From: Bacteroidota bacterium
GTDB taxonomy: Bacteria > Bacteroidota > JABWAT01
Reading direction: 5' to 3'
Length of the DNA stretch: 64,000 nucleotides
Assembly (NCBI GenBank): GCA_020161835.1
Contig: JAIUNL010000005.1
Coordinates: forward strand, 62,001 to 126,000
Shown here: piece after piece, positions 54,127-63,451 of the stretch
How positions within the stretch are numbered: the first letter of the stretch is position 1
Layout: each line of letters starts with the position of its first letter
Position numbers and translations under genes: made by a program
The notes under the pieces: generated by a model
Told to the model about the DNA's origin: nothing
Databases searched by the model: none
What the model saw: the letters and a program-made list of their open reading frames with translations, nothing else

Positions 54127-56607
54127 TTAAATGGTTGCTCCAAGGTATTGGGAGAGTCTGAGTAAATCAGCAAAAACACCGGCAGCAGTTACTTCCGGAC
54201 CTGCACCAGGTCCCTGAACGATCAACGGTTGATTCAGATATCGTTTTGTTGTGAAAGCAACAATATTATCGTTTCCGCGGATGTGGGCGAACGGGTGAGT
54301 TTTCGGGTAAGTTCTGAGTTCAACCCGGGACCCACCGGCAGGATCAATCACACCAACGTAACGAAGCACTTCCCCGTTTTCATCGGCCTTGCGATACATT
54401 TCAGCCATTTCTTCATTGATCATCGATAGACCGTCAACAAATTCCTGAATGGAGACTTTCTCAAGTTTTGAAGGTACAAGACTCCTGATGGGCACTTCAT
54501 TAAGTTCAATGTTTTTTCCGATTTCACGGGACAGAATCACGACTTTGCGTCCAACATCCGTTCCTGAAAGGTCATCTCTTGGATCCGGTTCAGTATACCC
54601 TTTTTCCTTTGCCTGACGAACCAGTTCACTGAACGGAATTTTTCCGTCATAGGAAGAAAACAAATAACCCAGGGTTCCTGAAAGAACACCTTCGATCCGG
54701 ATAATTTCATCACCGGTCTGAATTAAATCCCGGAGAGTTCCGATTATCGGAAGTCCGGCACCAACTGTCGTTTCATAAAGGAAGTGTTTGGAAATGCGTT
54801 TTCCTTCTTTTCTCAATTCCTGATAATATGGATAAGGCATCGTGTTGGCTTTTTTGTTCGGCGTGATGACGTGAATCCCACGTTTCAGCCATTCCACATA
54901 TCGTCCGGCAATGTCCTGAGAAGAGGTACAGTCAATGATAACTGTGTGGGGAAAATAATCTGCATGAACATGCTGAATAAAAGCTTCCATATCAGCCGGA
55001 CTTTCAGCTGATTCAATTTCATGTTTCCATTTGGAAAGATTTAATCCTGAGTTGCTCAGCACCATTTTTCTGGAGTTGATAATACCACGAACCCGGATGT
55101 CAATTCCAAAATCTGCTTTCAGGCGTTTATGTTCACCGGTAATCTGGTTCAAAAGTGTCGTTCCAACCAATCCGGGTCCGATAATTCCAACTGATAGAGT
55201 CTGATTGGACAGATAAAACCCTGCGTGTGCTGCCCGAAGTGCCTTTGTTGCATCATCAGAACCCACAACCACAGAAATATTTCTTTCTGAGGAACCCTGC
55301 GCAATAGCCCGGATATTGACTCCGGCTTTCCCGAGCGCACCAAAAAACTTGGCAGAAACGCCAGGAATACCCGACATGCTTTCACCCACTGCAGCTAAAA
55401 CGGCACAATGAGGTTCAACTGAAACGGTTGAAATTTTTCCGTGATAAAGTTCTGAGAAAAATGCCTGTTCGGTCACCAGCTTTGCCTGGGCAGCCTGATT
55501 TTCAGGGACGGCCACACAAATTGAATGTTCAGAGGAAGCCTGTGAAATCAGAATAACAGAAATTGTTTTTTCATTCAGAGCTGTGAAAAGCCTGGCTGAA
55601 ATACCTGGGACACCCATCATACCGGTTCCTTCAACGTTGAGTAAAGCAACTTTATCAACTGTTGAAAATCCTTTTACCGAACTGAAATGATCGTGTTCAC
55701 AGGTTTTTGAAATTTTGGTTCCTGGAAAATCCGGATTGAAGGTATTCCGGATCCAGATCGGAATATCTTTCTTCATGGCCGGAATCATGGTGGATGGATG
55801 AAGAACCTTTGCACCAAAGTAGGCAAGTTCAACTGCTTCCTGATAGGTCAATTCAGGAACAACAACTGCACCAGGGACTTGTTTCGGATTGGCGGACATC
55901 ACGCCGTCAACATCCGTCCAGATGGTTATATTTTCTGCATTCAGCAAATTACCAAAAATGGAACCCGAATAATCGGAGCCATTCCTCCCGAGAGTGGTAG
56001 GAATTCCATCTTCAGTTTGAGCAACAAATCCGGTAATGACCACATAATCGGCATGGGTGTGACTTTTTACCCAGTGATCCAATTTCTTTTGGGAAGGTTC
56101 CCAAAGTACGTTTGAAGTGGGAACGGCCGGTGTTACAACCAGAATCTGACGGGCATCAAGCCATTCGGATTTTAAACCAAGGGCTTGAAGTTTAGCATTC
56201 AGAAACTGAGCATTCCAGACTTCACCTAACCCCGAAATAAAATCCCGGGTTCGGGTTGAGTATTCACGGGTCAGCCAGACGCCACGCAAAATATCTTCAA
56301 CATCATTGAAATCAGATTGAATGGCAGCAACCAATGGGGTACGGTTTATTGCTGGAAGTAAGTCTTCAATCGCATCAAGATGTTTTTTCTTGAGCGAATC
56401 AAGATGCTCTTTAAGAGAATCTTTGCGATTACTGGCCATTTCAAGTAACTGGAGTAACTGATCTGTTACGCCGCTCATTGCCGAAACCACTACTCCGGTT
56501 TTCTGCACATGATCACGTTTTATGATTTTTGCAACAGCCTCAATCCGTTCTGAGTTGGCAACTGATGTGCCACCAAATTTATGTACAGTCCATTTATATG
56601 AATGCAA
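54127..56607 (-). CDS. thrA: Bifunctional aspartokinase / homoserine dehydrogenase
   Basis: The 826-residue product has an aspartokinase domain (about 7-290: HKFGGTSVANSERI, TLGRNGSDYSGSIFG), two ACT regulatory segments (about 315-455: VALLNVEGTGMMGVPGISAR and CAVLAAVGESMSGIPGVSAK), and homoserine dehydrogenase (about 470-826: VGIIGPGLVGTTLLNQI, EGVLSGTLGYLFSSYDG, GYTEPDPRDDLSGTDVGRK). It catalyses the first and third steps of threonine synthesis from aspartate and is probably feedback-inhibited by threonine. The start is TTG at 56605-56607: no ATG is in place, and GAGG lies five bases before the TTG. Confidence 0.96.
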   Translation of the reverse strand: MHSYKWTVHKFGGTSVANSERIEAVAKIIKRDHVQKTGVVVSAMSGVTDQLLQLLEMASNRKDSLKEHLDSLKKKHLDAIEDLLPAINRTPLVAAIQSDFNDVEDILRGVWLTREYSTRTRDFISGLGEVWNAQFLNAKLQALGLKSEWLDARQILVVTPAVPTSNVLWEPSQKKLDHWVKSHTHADYVVITGFVAQTEDGIPTTLGRNGSDYSGSIFGNLLNAENITIWTDVDGVMSANPKQVPGAVVVPELTYQEAVELAYFGAKVLHPSTMIPAMKKDIPIWIRNTFNPDFPGTKISKTCEHDHFSSVKGFSTVDKVALLNVEGTGMMGVPGISARLFTALNEKTISVILISQASSEHSICVAVPENQAAQAKLVTEQAFFSELYHGKISTVSVEPHCAVLAAVGESMSGIPGVSAKFFGALGKAGVNIRAIAQGSSERNISVVVGSDDATKALRAAHAGFYLSNQTLSVGIIGPGLVGTTLLNQITGEHKRLKADFGIDIRVRGIINSRKMVLSNSGLNLSKWKHEIESAESPADMEAFIQHVHADYFPHTVIIDCTSSQDIAGRYVEWLKRGIHVITPNKKANTMPYPYYQELRKEGKRISKHFLYETTVGAGLPIIGTLRDLIQTGDEIIRIEGVLSGTLGYLFSSYDGKIPFSELVRQAKEKGYTEPDPRDDLSGTDVGRKVVILSREIGKNIELNEVPIRSLVPSKLEKVSIQEFVDGLSMINEEMAEMYRKADENGEVLRYVGVIDPAGGSRVELRTYPKTHPFAHIRGNDNIVAFTTKRYLNQPLIVQGPGAGPEVTAAGVFADLLRLSQYLGATI

Positions 56608-56652
56608 AAAAACCTCAATTCATTTTTTTCAATAACCGGTACTTTTTAAAAC

Positions 56653-56679
56653 GTCAATTCCGGCCGGAGCCGGAATGAC
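56653..56679. repeat. ATTCCGGC/GCCGGAAT palindrome (family C), possible terminator
   Basis: An 8-bp GC-rich stem around CGGA with outer GTC/GAC ends. It lies between cimA and thrA and is related to the GTCATCC elements. It may serve as a terminator or attenuator between the two genes, but no T run follows on the minus strand. Confidence 0.5.
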
Positions 56680-56707
56680 AAAGAAGAACAACTAAGACTA
56701 TTTAAAG

Positions 56708-58294
56708 TCAGACAGAAAATTTGGATTTCACTTTATCTTTGAAAAGTTTATAATTCAATCCGTCAATGATGGCATGAAGACTGGCTTCAATAATGTTCCG
56801 GCTCACACCAACTGTAACCCAGACATCTTTTCTATCTGATGTTTCAACTAAAACCCGCACGTTTGCATTGGTTCCATCTTTTTCGTCAAGAACCCGTACT
56901 TTATAATCAACCAGTTCAGTTTCAGTTATGGTTGGATAAAACCGGCAAAGTGCTTTTCTCAATGCATTATCCAGAGCATTGACCGGACCGTTTCCGTCAG
57001 CGGCGGTATGTTCAATTTCACCGTCAACTTCAAGTTTCAAAACAGCTTCGGCATGTGAAAGATGACGAATGTCATTTGAGGAAATATTGATTTTGCTGTC
57101 TATCAGGTTAAAATAGGGATGAAATTCACCCATTTCGCCTCTCAGCAGCAATTCAAATGATGCATCGGCTCCTTCAAACTGGTAACCATTGAATTCCATT
57201 TCCTTGATCCGGTCAACAACCCGTTTTGCGAGTTCCTTATCAGAATCAAGATCAAGTCCAAGTTGCTGGGCTTTGTAACGAACATTGCTTTGTCCCGAAA
57301 GATCAGAAACCAAAACCCGTTGCTTGTTCCCTACCTTTTCTGGTTCAATATGCTCGTACATCCGGCTGTCTTTTAAAACAGCAGAAACGTGAATCCCCCC
57401 TTTATGTGCAAATGCTGACTTTCCAACAAATGCCTGACGGGAATTCGGAACCAGATTCATCGTTTCGTAAATGAAAAGGGAAATTGAACTCAGATTCTGC
57501 AGATTGATGGGTCTGATGGTTTCCCTTTTTTGTTTGAGGATCAGATTTGGGATTATGCTGACCAGATTGGCATTTCCGCACCGTTCACCGATTCCATTTA
57601 TTGTTCCCTGAACATGGGTTACCCCATTTTCAACGGCAGCAAGCGAATTGGCAACCGCAAGTTCACTATCATTATGGGCATGAATTCCGAGCGGAAGAGC
57701 AACTTTTTCTGCAACCGTTTTTACAATTTCAGCAATTTCATGTGGGAGAGTTCCGCCATTCGTATCGCACAAAGTCAGGGTTGAAGCACCCGCCTTTTGA
57801 GCTGATAATAACATTCTGAGGGCAAAATCCGGATTGTTCTTATACCCGTCGAAAAAATGTTCCGCATCAAAAATAACCTGCCGGCCTTCAGACCGAAGAT
57901 ACTCGACTGAACGGAAAATGAGTTCTTCATTTTGTTCTTCAGTGAGTCCAAGTCCGTGTTGGGAATGCAAATTCCAGGATTTACCAAAAATGGTAACCAC
58001 TGATGTTTCAGCCTGCAGAAGTGCATTCAGATTGGCGTCTTCTTTTACGGCATCAAGTGATCTTGCCGTTGAACCAAATGCGCACAATTTTGCAGCCTGA
58101 AGGTTGACTGACTTCACTTTTCTGAAAAATTCAGCATCTTTAGGGTTGGATCCCGGCCAGCCACCTTCAATAAAATCCACACCGAATTCATCCAGTTTGC
58201 GGGTGATCAGCAATTTATCATTAACTGATACACTCACATGTTCGCCCTGTGTTCCGTCCCGCAATGTGGTATCGAAAATCTCGATTTTTTTCAT
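56708..58294 (-). CDS. cimA: (R)-citramalate synthase
   Basis: The 528-residue product starts IEIFDTTLRDGTQGEHVSVS and has FIEGGWPGSNPKDAEFF, TIFGKSWNLH, GIHAHNDSELAVANS and NGIGERCGNANL, then a LeuA-type C-terminal regulatory domain. The EGGWPGSNPKD and FGKSW features mark citramalate synthase rather than LeuA. It joins pyruvate and acetyl-CoA to citramalate, which LeuCD and LeuB take to 2-oxobutyrate for isoleucine. The ATG at 58292-58294 follows GGAAG four bases away; an in-frame TTG 14 codons upstream would overlap leuD. Confidence 0.94.
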   Translation of the reverse strand: MKKIEIFDTTLRDGTQGEHVSVSVNDKLLITRKLDEFGVDFIEGGWPGSNPKDAEFFRKVKSVNLQAAKLCAFGSTARSLDAVKEDANLNALLQAETSVVTIFGKSWNLHSQHGLGLTEEQNEELIFRSVEYLRSEGRQVIFDAEHFFDGYKNNPDFALRMLLSAQKAGASTLTLCDTNGGTLPHEIAEIVKTVAEKVALPLGIHAHNDSELAVANSLAAVENGVTHVQGTINGIGERCGNANLVSIIPNLILKQKRETIRPINLQNLSSISLFIYETMNLVPNSRQAFVGKSAFAHKGGIHVSAVLKDSRMYEHIEPEKVGNKQRVLVSDLSGQSNVRYKAQQLGLDLDSDKELAKRVVDRIKEMEFNGYQFEGADASFELLLRGEMGEFHPYFNLIDSKINISSNDIRHLSHAEAVLKLEVDGEIEHTAADGNGPVNALDNALRKALCRFYPTITETELVDYKVRVLDEKDGTNANVRVLVETSDRKDVWVTVGVSRNIIEASLHAIIDGLNYKLFKDKVKSKFSV

Positions 58295-58322
58295 TTCACT
58301 TCCCAGTTTAATCCGGAATGTT

Positions 58323-58889
58323 TCAACCTTTTGCAATCATCCCGGTTTTACGGGCATATTCAAACAGATCACCTGCTTCAATGATCGACACAACACTTCC
58401 GAGTGGTTTCAAAAGAAACTCATCGCCGGTTGTCAGATTTTTCACCAGATTGGCTGAAATATCAATTTCAAGGTCGTCGCCGGTTTTAATCTTGTCATTG
58501 AGTTTTTCAAATCCTTCGTAAGGAATCAGAAAACCACCATCAACACAATTCCGGTAGAAAATGCGGGCATAAGATTCAGCAATAACAGCTTTTACACCTG
58601 CAACCTGAAGGGCAAATGGAGCATGTTCACGGCTTGATCCGCAACCAAAATTTCCGCCACCAATGATGATGGCATATTCTGATTGATAATTATCACCTTT
58701 GATGAAGGGTTTGTGACCCATCGGCAAACCAGATTCAGGAAGAGGAACTCCTGAAAAGGCATAATAGCCATATTTCTTTTTTTCTTCCGGATCGGATAAA
58801 CTGTAAACCAGATGTTCTGCCGGAATGATCTGATCGGTATCGATTTTATCACCGAGAACGAAAGCTTTTCCTGTAATCACTTTTTCCAT
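58323..58889 (-). CDS. leuD: 3-isopropylmalate dehydratase small subunit
   Basis: The 188-residue swivel-domain protein has DKIDTDQIIPAEHL, GGGNFGCGSSREHAPFAL and YARIFYRNCVDGGFLIPY. With LeuC it isomerises 2-isopropylmalate, and also citramalate, through dehydration. The ATG at 58887-58889 has AAGGAA at the right distance; the frame continues 18 codons upstream into repeat DNA. It is separated from leuC by a palindromic repeat. Confidence 0.95.
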   Translation of the reverse strand: MEKVITGKAFVLGDKIDTDQIIPAEHLVYSLSDPEEKKKYGYYAFSGVPLPESGLPMGHKPFIKGDNYQSEYAIIIGGGNFGCGSSREHAPFALQVAGVKAVIAESYARIFYRNCVDGGFLIPYEGFEKLNDKIKTGDDLEIDISANLVKNLTTGDEFLLKPLGSVVSIIEAGDLFEYARKTGMIAKG

Positions 58890-58913
58890 AAATTTCCTTT
58901 GTTTTGGATTTGT

Positions 58914-58980
58914 GTCATCCTGACGAAAGTCAGGATCCAGCATTTAAAAAAACTGGATCCCGGATCGAGTCCGGGATGAC
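58914..58980. repeat. Paired palindromic repeat between leuC and leuD (family C)
   Basis: Two halves face each other. The left half is GTCATCC, a TGACGAAAGTCA hairpin, then GGATCCAG; the right half is CTGGATCC, a CGGATCGAGTCCG hairpin, then GGATGAC. The outer and inner arms are complementary between the halves. The same plan recurs at 63321-63387. Confidence 0.75.
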
Positions 58981-59014
58981 ATCCACGTTAACCAAATTTT
59001 AAACAAATCTTTCC

Positions 59015-60310
59015 TTACATCACATCCCGAGGATCGGTAATCACACCATGGATCGCAGATGCAGCAACAGTTAGTGCTGATGCCAGATAAACGGCTGATT
59101 TCTTGCTCCCCATTCGCCCCGGGAAATTCCGGTTGGTGGTCGAAATAATCACTTCGTCATCCTGAGCACGGCCAAACGTATCAGACGGACCACCCAGGCA
59201 AGCTGCACAGGATGATTCACCGATTGTACAACCCGCTTTGACAAAAATTTCACGAAGAGAAACGCCATTTACAGTTTCAACATCAAGTTGCTGATCAACC
59301 CAGGTTGACGCCGGAACAATATAAGTCGGCGTTTTTACAGTCTGACCAAAGAGCAGCTTTGCAGCAAACTGAAAATCTTCCAGTTTCCCGCCGGTACAGC
59401 TTCCGATATAACATTTCGTCAGTTTGGTTCCCTGAACATTCCGAACGGTATCTTTATTATCCGGACTGTGGGGTTTTGCAACCATCGGTTCCATTTTCGA
59501 CAGATCGTAACTGTATTTGGAATGGTAAGTTGCATCCGGATCTGATTTGAACAGCTCGTAAGATTTGTCGGTACGGGCTTTCACATAAGCTTCAGTCAGT
59601 TCATCGGCTTCAATAATACCGTTCATACCACCGGCTTCAATTGCCATGTTGGTGAGTGTCATTCTTTCTGAAATTGGCAAGGACATGACGCCGGGACCTG
59701 CAAATTCCATTGCCCGATAAGTCGCACCATCGGTTGTAATATCACCAATGATCTGTAAAATCATATCTTTGGCGGTCAGGTAAGGAGGAATTTCACCATC
59801 AAACCAGAACAGCATGGATTCCGGGACTTTTTCCCAGATTTTTCCGGTTCCGAGAATAAAAGCCGCATCTGAGTTACCGACACCGGTTGAAAACATCCCG
59901 AAAGCACCAGAAGTGCAAGTGTGAGAATCCGTTCCGAAAAGAACAGTTCCGGGAACGTTGTATCCTTCTTCTGCCAAAGCCATGTGGCAAACGCCTTTAT
60001 AGCGTTCTGTGCCCGGATCGTAATAATTGGGAAGGTCATATTCCTTCGCAAAATCACGCAGTTTTGCAACGTTTGCAATAGCATGTGTATTGGCAGTAAA
60101 AATGTAGTGATCGGGAAAAATAACGAGTTTTTCTTTGTCCCAGATTTTTGCTTCCGGTCCAAACTCTCTTTTCCAGATGTCGATTGTGGGTGGACCGCAC
60201 ACATCGTGGGTCATTAAAACGTCAACACTCAGCCAAACACTTTCGCCCGGAGTTACCCGGCTTTTTCCTGCAGCTTTTGCAAGGATTTTTTCTGTGATGG
60301 TCATTCCCAT
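59015..60310 (-). CDS. leuC: 3-isopropylmalate dehydratase large subunit
   Basis: The 431-residue aconitase-family product has MTHDVCGPPTID, GTDSHTCTSGAFGMFSTGVG, CYIGSCTGGKLEDF and GESSCAACLGG; cysteines in these three motifs bind the [4Fe-4S] cluster. It is the shorter, archaeal-type length (about 420) rather than the 466 of E. coli LeuC. It works with LeuD, encoded next, in leucine and citramalate-derived isoleucine synthesis. An ATG two codons in is an alternative start. Confidence 0.95.
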   Translation of the reverse strand: MGMTITEKILAKAAGKSRVTPGESVWLSVDVLMTHDVCGPPTIDIWKREFGPEAKIWDKEKLVIFPDHYIFTANTHAIANVAKLRDFAKEYDLPNYYDPGTERYKGVCHMALAEEGYNVPGTVLFGTDSHTCTSGAFGMFSTGVGNSDAAFILGTGKIWEKVPESMLFWFDGEIPPYLTAKDMILQIIGDITTDGATYRAMEFAGPGVMSLPISERMTLTNMAIEAGGMNGIIEADELTEAYVKARTDKSYELFKSDPDATYHSKYSYDLSKMEPMVAKPHSPDNKDTVRNVQGTKLTKCYIGSCTGGKLEDFQFAAKLLFGQTVKTPTYIVPASTWVDQQLDVETVNGVSLREIFVKAGCTIGESSCAACLGGPSDTFGRAQDDEVIISTTNRNFPGRMGSKKSAVYLASALTVAASAIHGVITDPRDVM

Positions 60311-60533
60311 TTGAGAAGCTTTCCTTTTGTTATATAAATTGGGTTAAGGCGTAAGGTTTAAGGTGTAAGATGAAAGCTATTAGCTGTTTGCTTTTTGGTG
60401 ATGATTCCGGAGGAACTAAGGGAGTTTTAGATTTCACATAAACCCAAAACAAAACCACCCCGGCTTCGCCACTCCTCCCTGCAAAGGAGGGGAATTTCAC
60501 TTTTCACCTGTCACTTATAACTTGTCACTGGTA
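60311..60533. repeat. Gap with several dispersed repeat phrases
   Basis: No gene. It contains GCTATTAGCTGTTTGC (as at 16982), CACCCCGGCTTCGCCACTCC with a CTCCCTGCAAAGGAGGGG hairpin (60471-60490), and ACTTATAACTTGTCACTGG (60512-60531) adjoining the end of leuA. The hairpin may end the leuA transcript. Confidence 0.55.
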
Positions 60534-62129
60534 TTAAACAAACCTGACCGGATTTTCCTGCCAGATATTATCGGTTTGAACCAGTCGATCTTTTTCAAAT
60601 TGTTTTTTGTGGTTCAGCGCATTCAAAAATGCCCGGACGGATGCTTCAACGATATCCGTTGAATTTCCTTTTCCGGTAAAGGCTTTCCCTGCATCCCGGA
60701 TTCTGATGATGACTTCACCAACTGCATCACGGCCACCTGTCACTGAACGAACCTGGTAATTTTCAATATTGACATGAATTTTCAAAGCACGTTCAACGGC
60801 TTTATAGGCGGCATCAACGGGTCCGTCACCAACAGACGATTCCTGAATAATCTTGTCTTTTGCTTTTACACGAACCGTTGCAGTTGGAATAATGGAGGTT
60901 CCGAGAGTAACCTGCAGATAATCGAGCTGATAATATTGTTCTTCGTATTGTTTCTGGACTTCTTCGCCCATCAAAACCCGAAGATCTTCGTCATAAACTT
61001 CTTTTTTGCGGTCAGCGATGACAAGGAATTTTTCGTAGATTTCATCAAGTTCTGCCGGAGACAATTCATAACCCAAAGCTTTCATTCTGGCAACCAGACC
61101 ATGACGTCCGGAATGGCGACCCAAAACAATACGGTTATGGGTAATACCCACATCTTCCGGTTTCATGATTTCGTAAGTATCCCGATTTTTCAGCATGCCA
61201 TCCTGGTGAATACCGGATTCATGAGCAAAAGCATTATCCCCCACAATTGCTTTATTGGGCTGAATGATCATCCCGGTAAAACCGGAAACCATTTTTGATG
61301 AATTGGAAATTTCTTCGGAGATAATATCGGTGTAAAATGCCCAGAGGTCTTTTCTTACTTTCAAGGCCATGACAATTTCTTCCATGGAAGCATTGCCGGC
61401 ACGTTCACCGATTCCGTTGATCGTACATTCGACCTGACGGGCTCCGTTTGAAATGGCTGACAGCGAATTGGCAACCGCCAGCCCGAGATCATTGTGGCAA
61501 TGGACTGAAATAACCGCCTGATCAATATTTTTCACCCGGCGTTTCAGTTCGGCAATTTTTGCGCCGAATTCCAGTGGCATACAATAACCGGTTGTATCCG
61601 GGATATTGACTGTTGTTGCTCCTGCTGCAATCACAGCTTCGATAACATCGCACAAATATCCGATATCCGTCCGGCCGGCATCTTCAGCAGAATACTCAAC
61701 ATCCTGTGTGAATGTTTTAGCGTATTTCACTGCATCAACCGACATTTTCAGGACGGTCTGACGTTTTTCATCAAGTGAAACCCCATAACGGCTATCACCG
61801 AATTTCCCGAGAATATGAATATCAGACGTGCTTGAAAAAGTATGAATCCGTTTCTTTTTAGCATTTTTAAGTGCATCAGAAGCAACAAGAATATCTTTTT
61901 CAACCGCACGACATAGACCGGCAATCGTCACAGTGGATTGATCTGCTATCCGTTGAACCGCTTCGAACTGAGTTGGTGATGAAACCGGGAAACCGGCTTC
62001 AATCACATCAACTTTCATACGTTCTAGCTGACGGGCGATCTCCACCTTTTCGTACACGTTCAAAGATGCACCCGGGGATTGTTCGCCGTCCCTCAGGGTG
62101 GTGTCGAAGATGATGATTTTTTCTGCCAT
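60534..62129 (-). CDS. leuA: 2-isopropylmalate synthase
   Basis: The 531-residue product has IIFDTTLRDGEQSPGASLN, EAGFPVSSPTQFEAV, HTFSSTSDIH, SVHCHNDLGLAVANSL and NGIGERAGNASMEE, and a C-terminal LeuA dimer/regulatory domain (about 395-505; GDGPVDAAYKAVE). It condenses 2-ketoisovalerate with acetyl-CoA, the committed step to leucine, and is usually inhibited by leucine. leuB lies 31 bases upstream. Confidence 0.96.
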   Translation of the reverse strand: MAEKIIIFDTTLRDGEQSPGASLNVYEKVEIARQLERMKVDVIEAGFPVSSPTQFEAVQRIADQSTVTIAGLCRAVEKDILVASDALKNAKKKRIHTFSSTSDIHILGKFGDSRYGVSLDEKRQTVLKMSVDAVKYAKTFTQDVEYSAEDAGRTDIGYLCDVIEAVIAAGATTVNIPDTTGYCMPLEFGAKIAELKRRVKNIDQAVISVHCHNDLGLAVANSLSAISNGARQVECTINGIGERAGNASMEEIVMALKVRKDLWAFYTDIISEEISNSSKMVSGFTGMIIQPNKAIVGDNAFAHESGIHQDGMLKNRDTYEIMKPEDVGITHNRIVLGRHSGRHGLVARMKALGYELSPAELDEIYEKFLVIADRKKEVYDEDLRVLMGEEVQKQYEEQYYQLDYLQVTLGTSIIPTATVRVKAKDKIIQESSVGDGPVDAAYKAVERALKIHVNIENYQVRSVTGGRDAVGEVIIRIRDAGKAFTGKGNSTDIVEASVRAFLNALNHKKQFEKDRLVQTDNIWQENPVRFV

Positions 62130-62160
62130 GGTCGTATCGTGTTTTAGTTAATAAATGAAA

Positions 62161-63258
62161 TCAGGCTACTGCAAATCCGTAAGGCTGTTCTTCAAAAATC
62201 TGAAGGAAGGATTCTTTTACTTTTTCTGCCATTTCCTTCGTACCGAGAAGTGTGGTTCCTTCAGAATAAATATCTGCGGTCCGGTAACCCTGTTCAAGAG
62301 TTTTTTCAATAGATTTCTGAATATAATCGCTGGCAATATGCATACCGAGACTGTTATCAAAAAGCATCCCGATGGAAGCAATTGTTGCAATTGGGTTGGC
62401 TTTGTTTTGTCCGGCAATATCCGGTGCAGAACCGTGAACGGGTTCATACAACGCATATTTAGTACCAAGGGAAGCTGAAGGCAACATACCCAAACTTCCC
62501 GGAATCATCGAGGCTATATCACTGAGAATATCACCGAACATATTTTCGGTCAGGATAACGTCAAACTGTGCAGGATTTCTAACCAATTGCATAGCTGCAT
62601 TATCAACATACATGTGGCTGAGTTTCACATCCGGATAGTCACGGGCAACTTCAAGAACCACATTCCGCCAAAACTGGGAAACTTCCAGAACATTGGCTTT
62701 ATCTACAGAGCAAAGTGTTTTTCTGCGTTTTTTGGCAAGTTCAAAAGCTGATTTTGCAATCCGGATGATCTCATCTTTGGTGTAGGCCATGGTATTCCAG
62801 CCTTTGTCTTCAGTCATGCCACGGGGCTGACCAAAATACAATCCGCCGGTTAACTCACGCACAACAACAAGATCAACTCCTGCGATAACTTCCTTTTTCA
62901 GAGTTGACCCTTCAGCAAGACCGGTGTAAACCCGGGCTGGACGAATATTGGCATAAAGTTCAAGTGATTTTCTGAGTTTCAGAAGACCGGCTTCCGGTTT
63001 TTTATCATGAGGAAGTGATTCCCATTTCGGTCCGCCAACGGCGCCAAGAAGTACGGCATCAGCGTTTGCACAGGCACTTAGCGTTTCAACAGTTACAGGC
63101 TCACCGAACTTGTCAAAACTGCATCCGCCAAAAAGACGGACATCAAAATCAAAACTGACGCCAAATTTTTTTCCAACTTCGGTCATAACCGGAATGGAGG
63201 CTTCTACTACTTCAGGTCCGATTCCATCACCGGGCAGGACCACAATCTTATAATTCAT
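62161..63258 (-). CDS. leuB: 3-isopropylmalate dehydrogenase
   Basis: The 365-residue product has VLPGDGIGPEVVEAS, VVRELTGGLYFGQPRG, the substrate region around DKANVL, VDNAAMQLV and ENMFGDILSDIASMI plus GSLGMLPSAS and EPVHGSAPDIAG. It oxidises and decarboxylates 3-isopropylmalate, and in this setting also 3-methylmalate from citramalate. It lies between ilvC and leuA in the branched-chain cluster. Confidence 0.97.
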   Translation of the reverse strand: MNYKIVVLPGDGIGPEVVEASIPVMTEVGKKFGVSFDFDVRLFGGCSFDKFGEPVTVETLSACANADAVLLGAVGGPKWESLPHDKKPEAGLLKLRKSLELYANIRPARVYTGLAEGSTLKKEVIAGVDLVVVRELTGGLYFGQPRGMTEDKGWNTMAYTKDEIIRIAKSAFELAKKRRKTLCSVDKANVLEVSQFWRNVVLEVARDYPDVKLSHMYVDNAAMQLVRNPAQFDVILTENMFGDILSDIASMIPGSLGMLPSASLGTKYALYEPVHGSAPDIAGQNKANPIATIASIGMLFDNSLGMHIASDYIQKSIEKTLEQGYRTADIYSEGTTLLGTKEMAEKVKESFLQIFEEQPYGFAVA

Positions 63259-63320
63259 TGAACTTGCTTTCTTTTAAATTCAGGGGACGAGGGACAAGGG
63301 ACAGGGGACGTTTAAGCGAT

Positions 63321-63387
63321 GTCATCCTGACGAAAGTCAGGATCCATGAAGTTTAAAATACTGGATTCCCGCCTTCGCGGGAATGAC
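63321..63387. repeat. Paired palindromic repeat between ilvC and leuB (family C)
   Basis: Left half GTCATCCTGACGAAAGTCAG then GATCCA; right half CTGGATTCCCGCCTTCGCGG then GAATGAC, each with an internal hairpin and with complementary outer ends. ACTTATAACTTACCACTTGT-type repeats follow at 63405-63446, ending at the ilvC stop. Confidence 0.75.
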
Positions 63388-63451
63388 AGCATTTAGATTT
63401 AACATACCACTTATAACTTACCACTTGTCACTTATAACTTGTCACTGGTTA

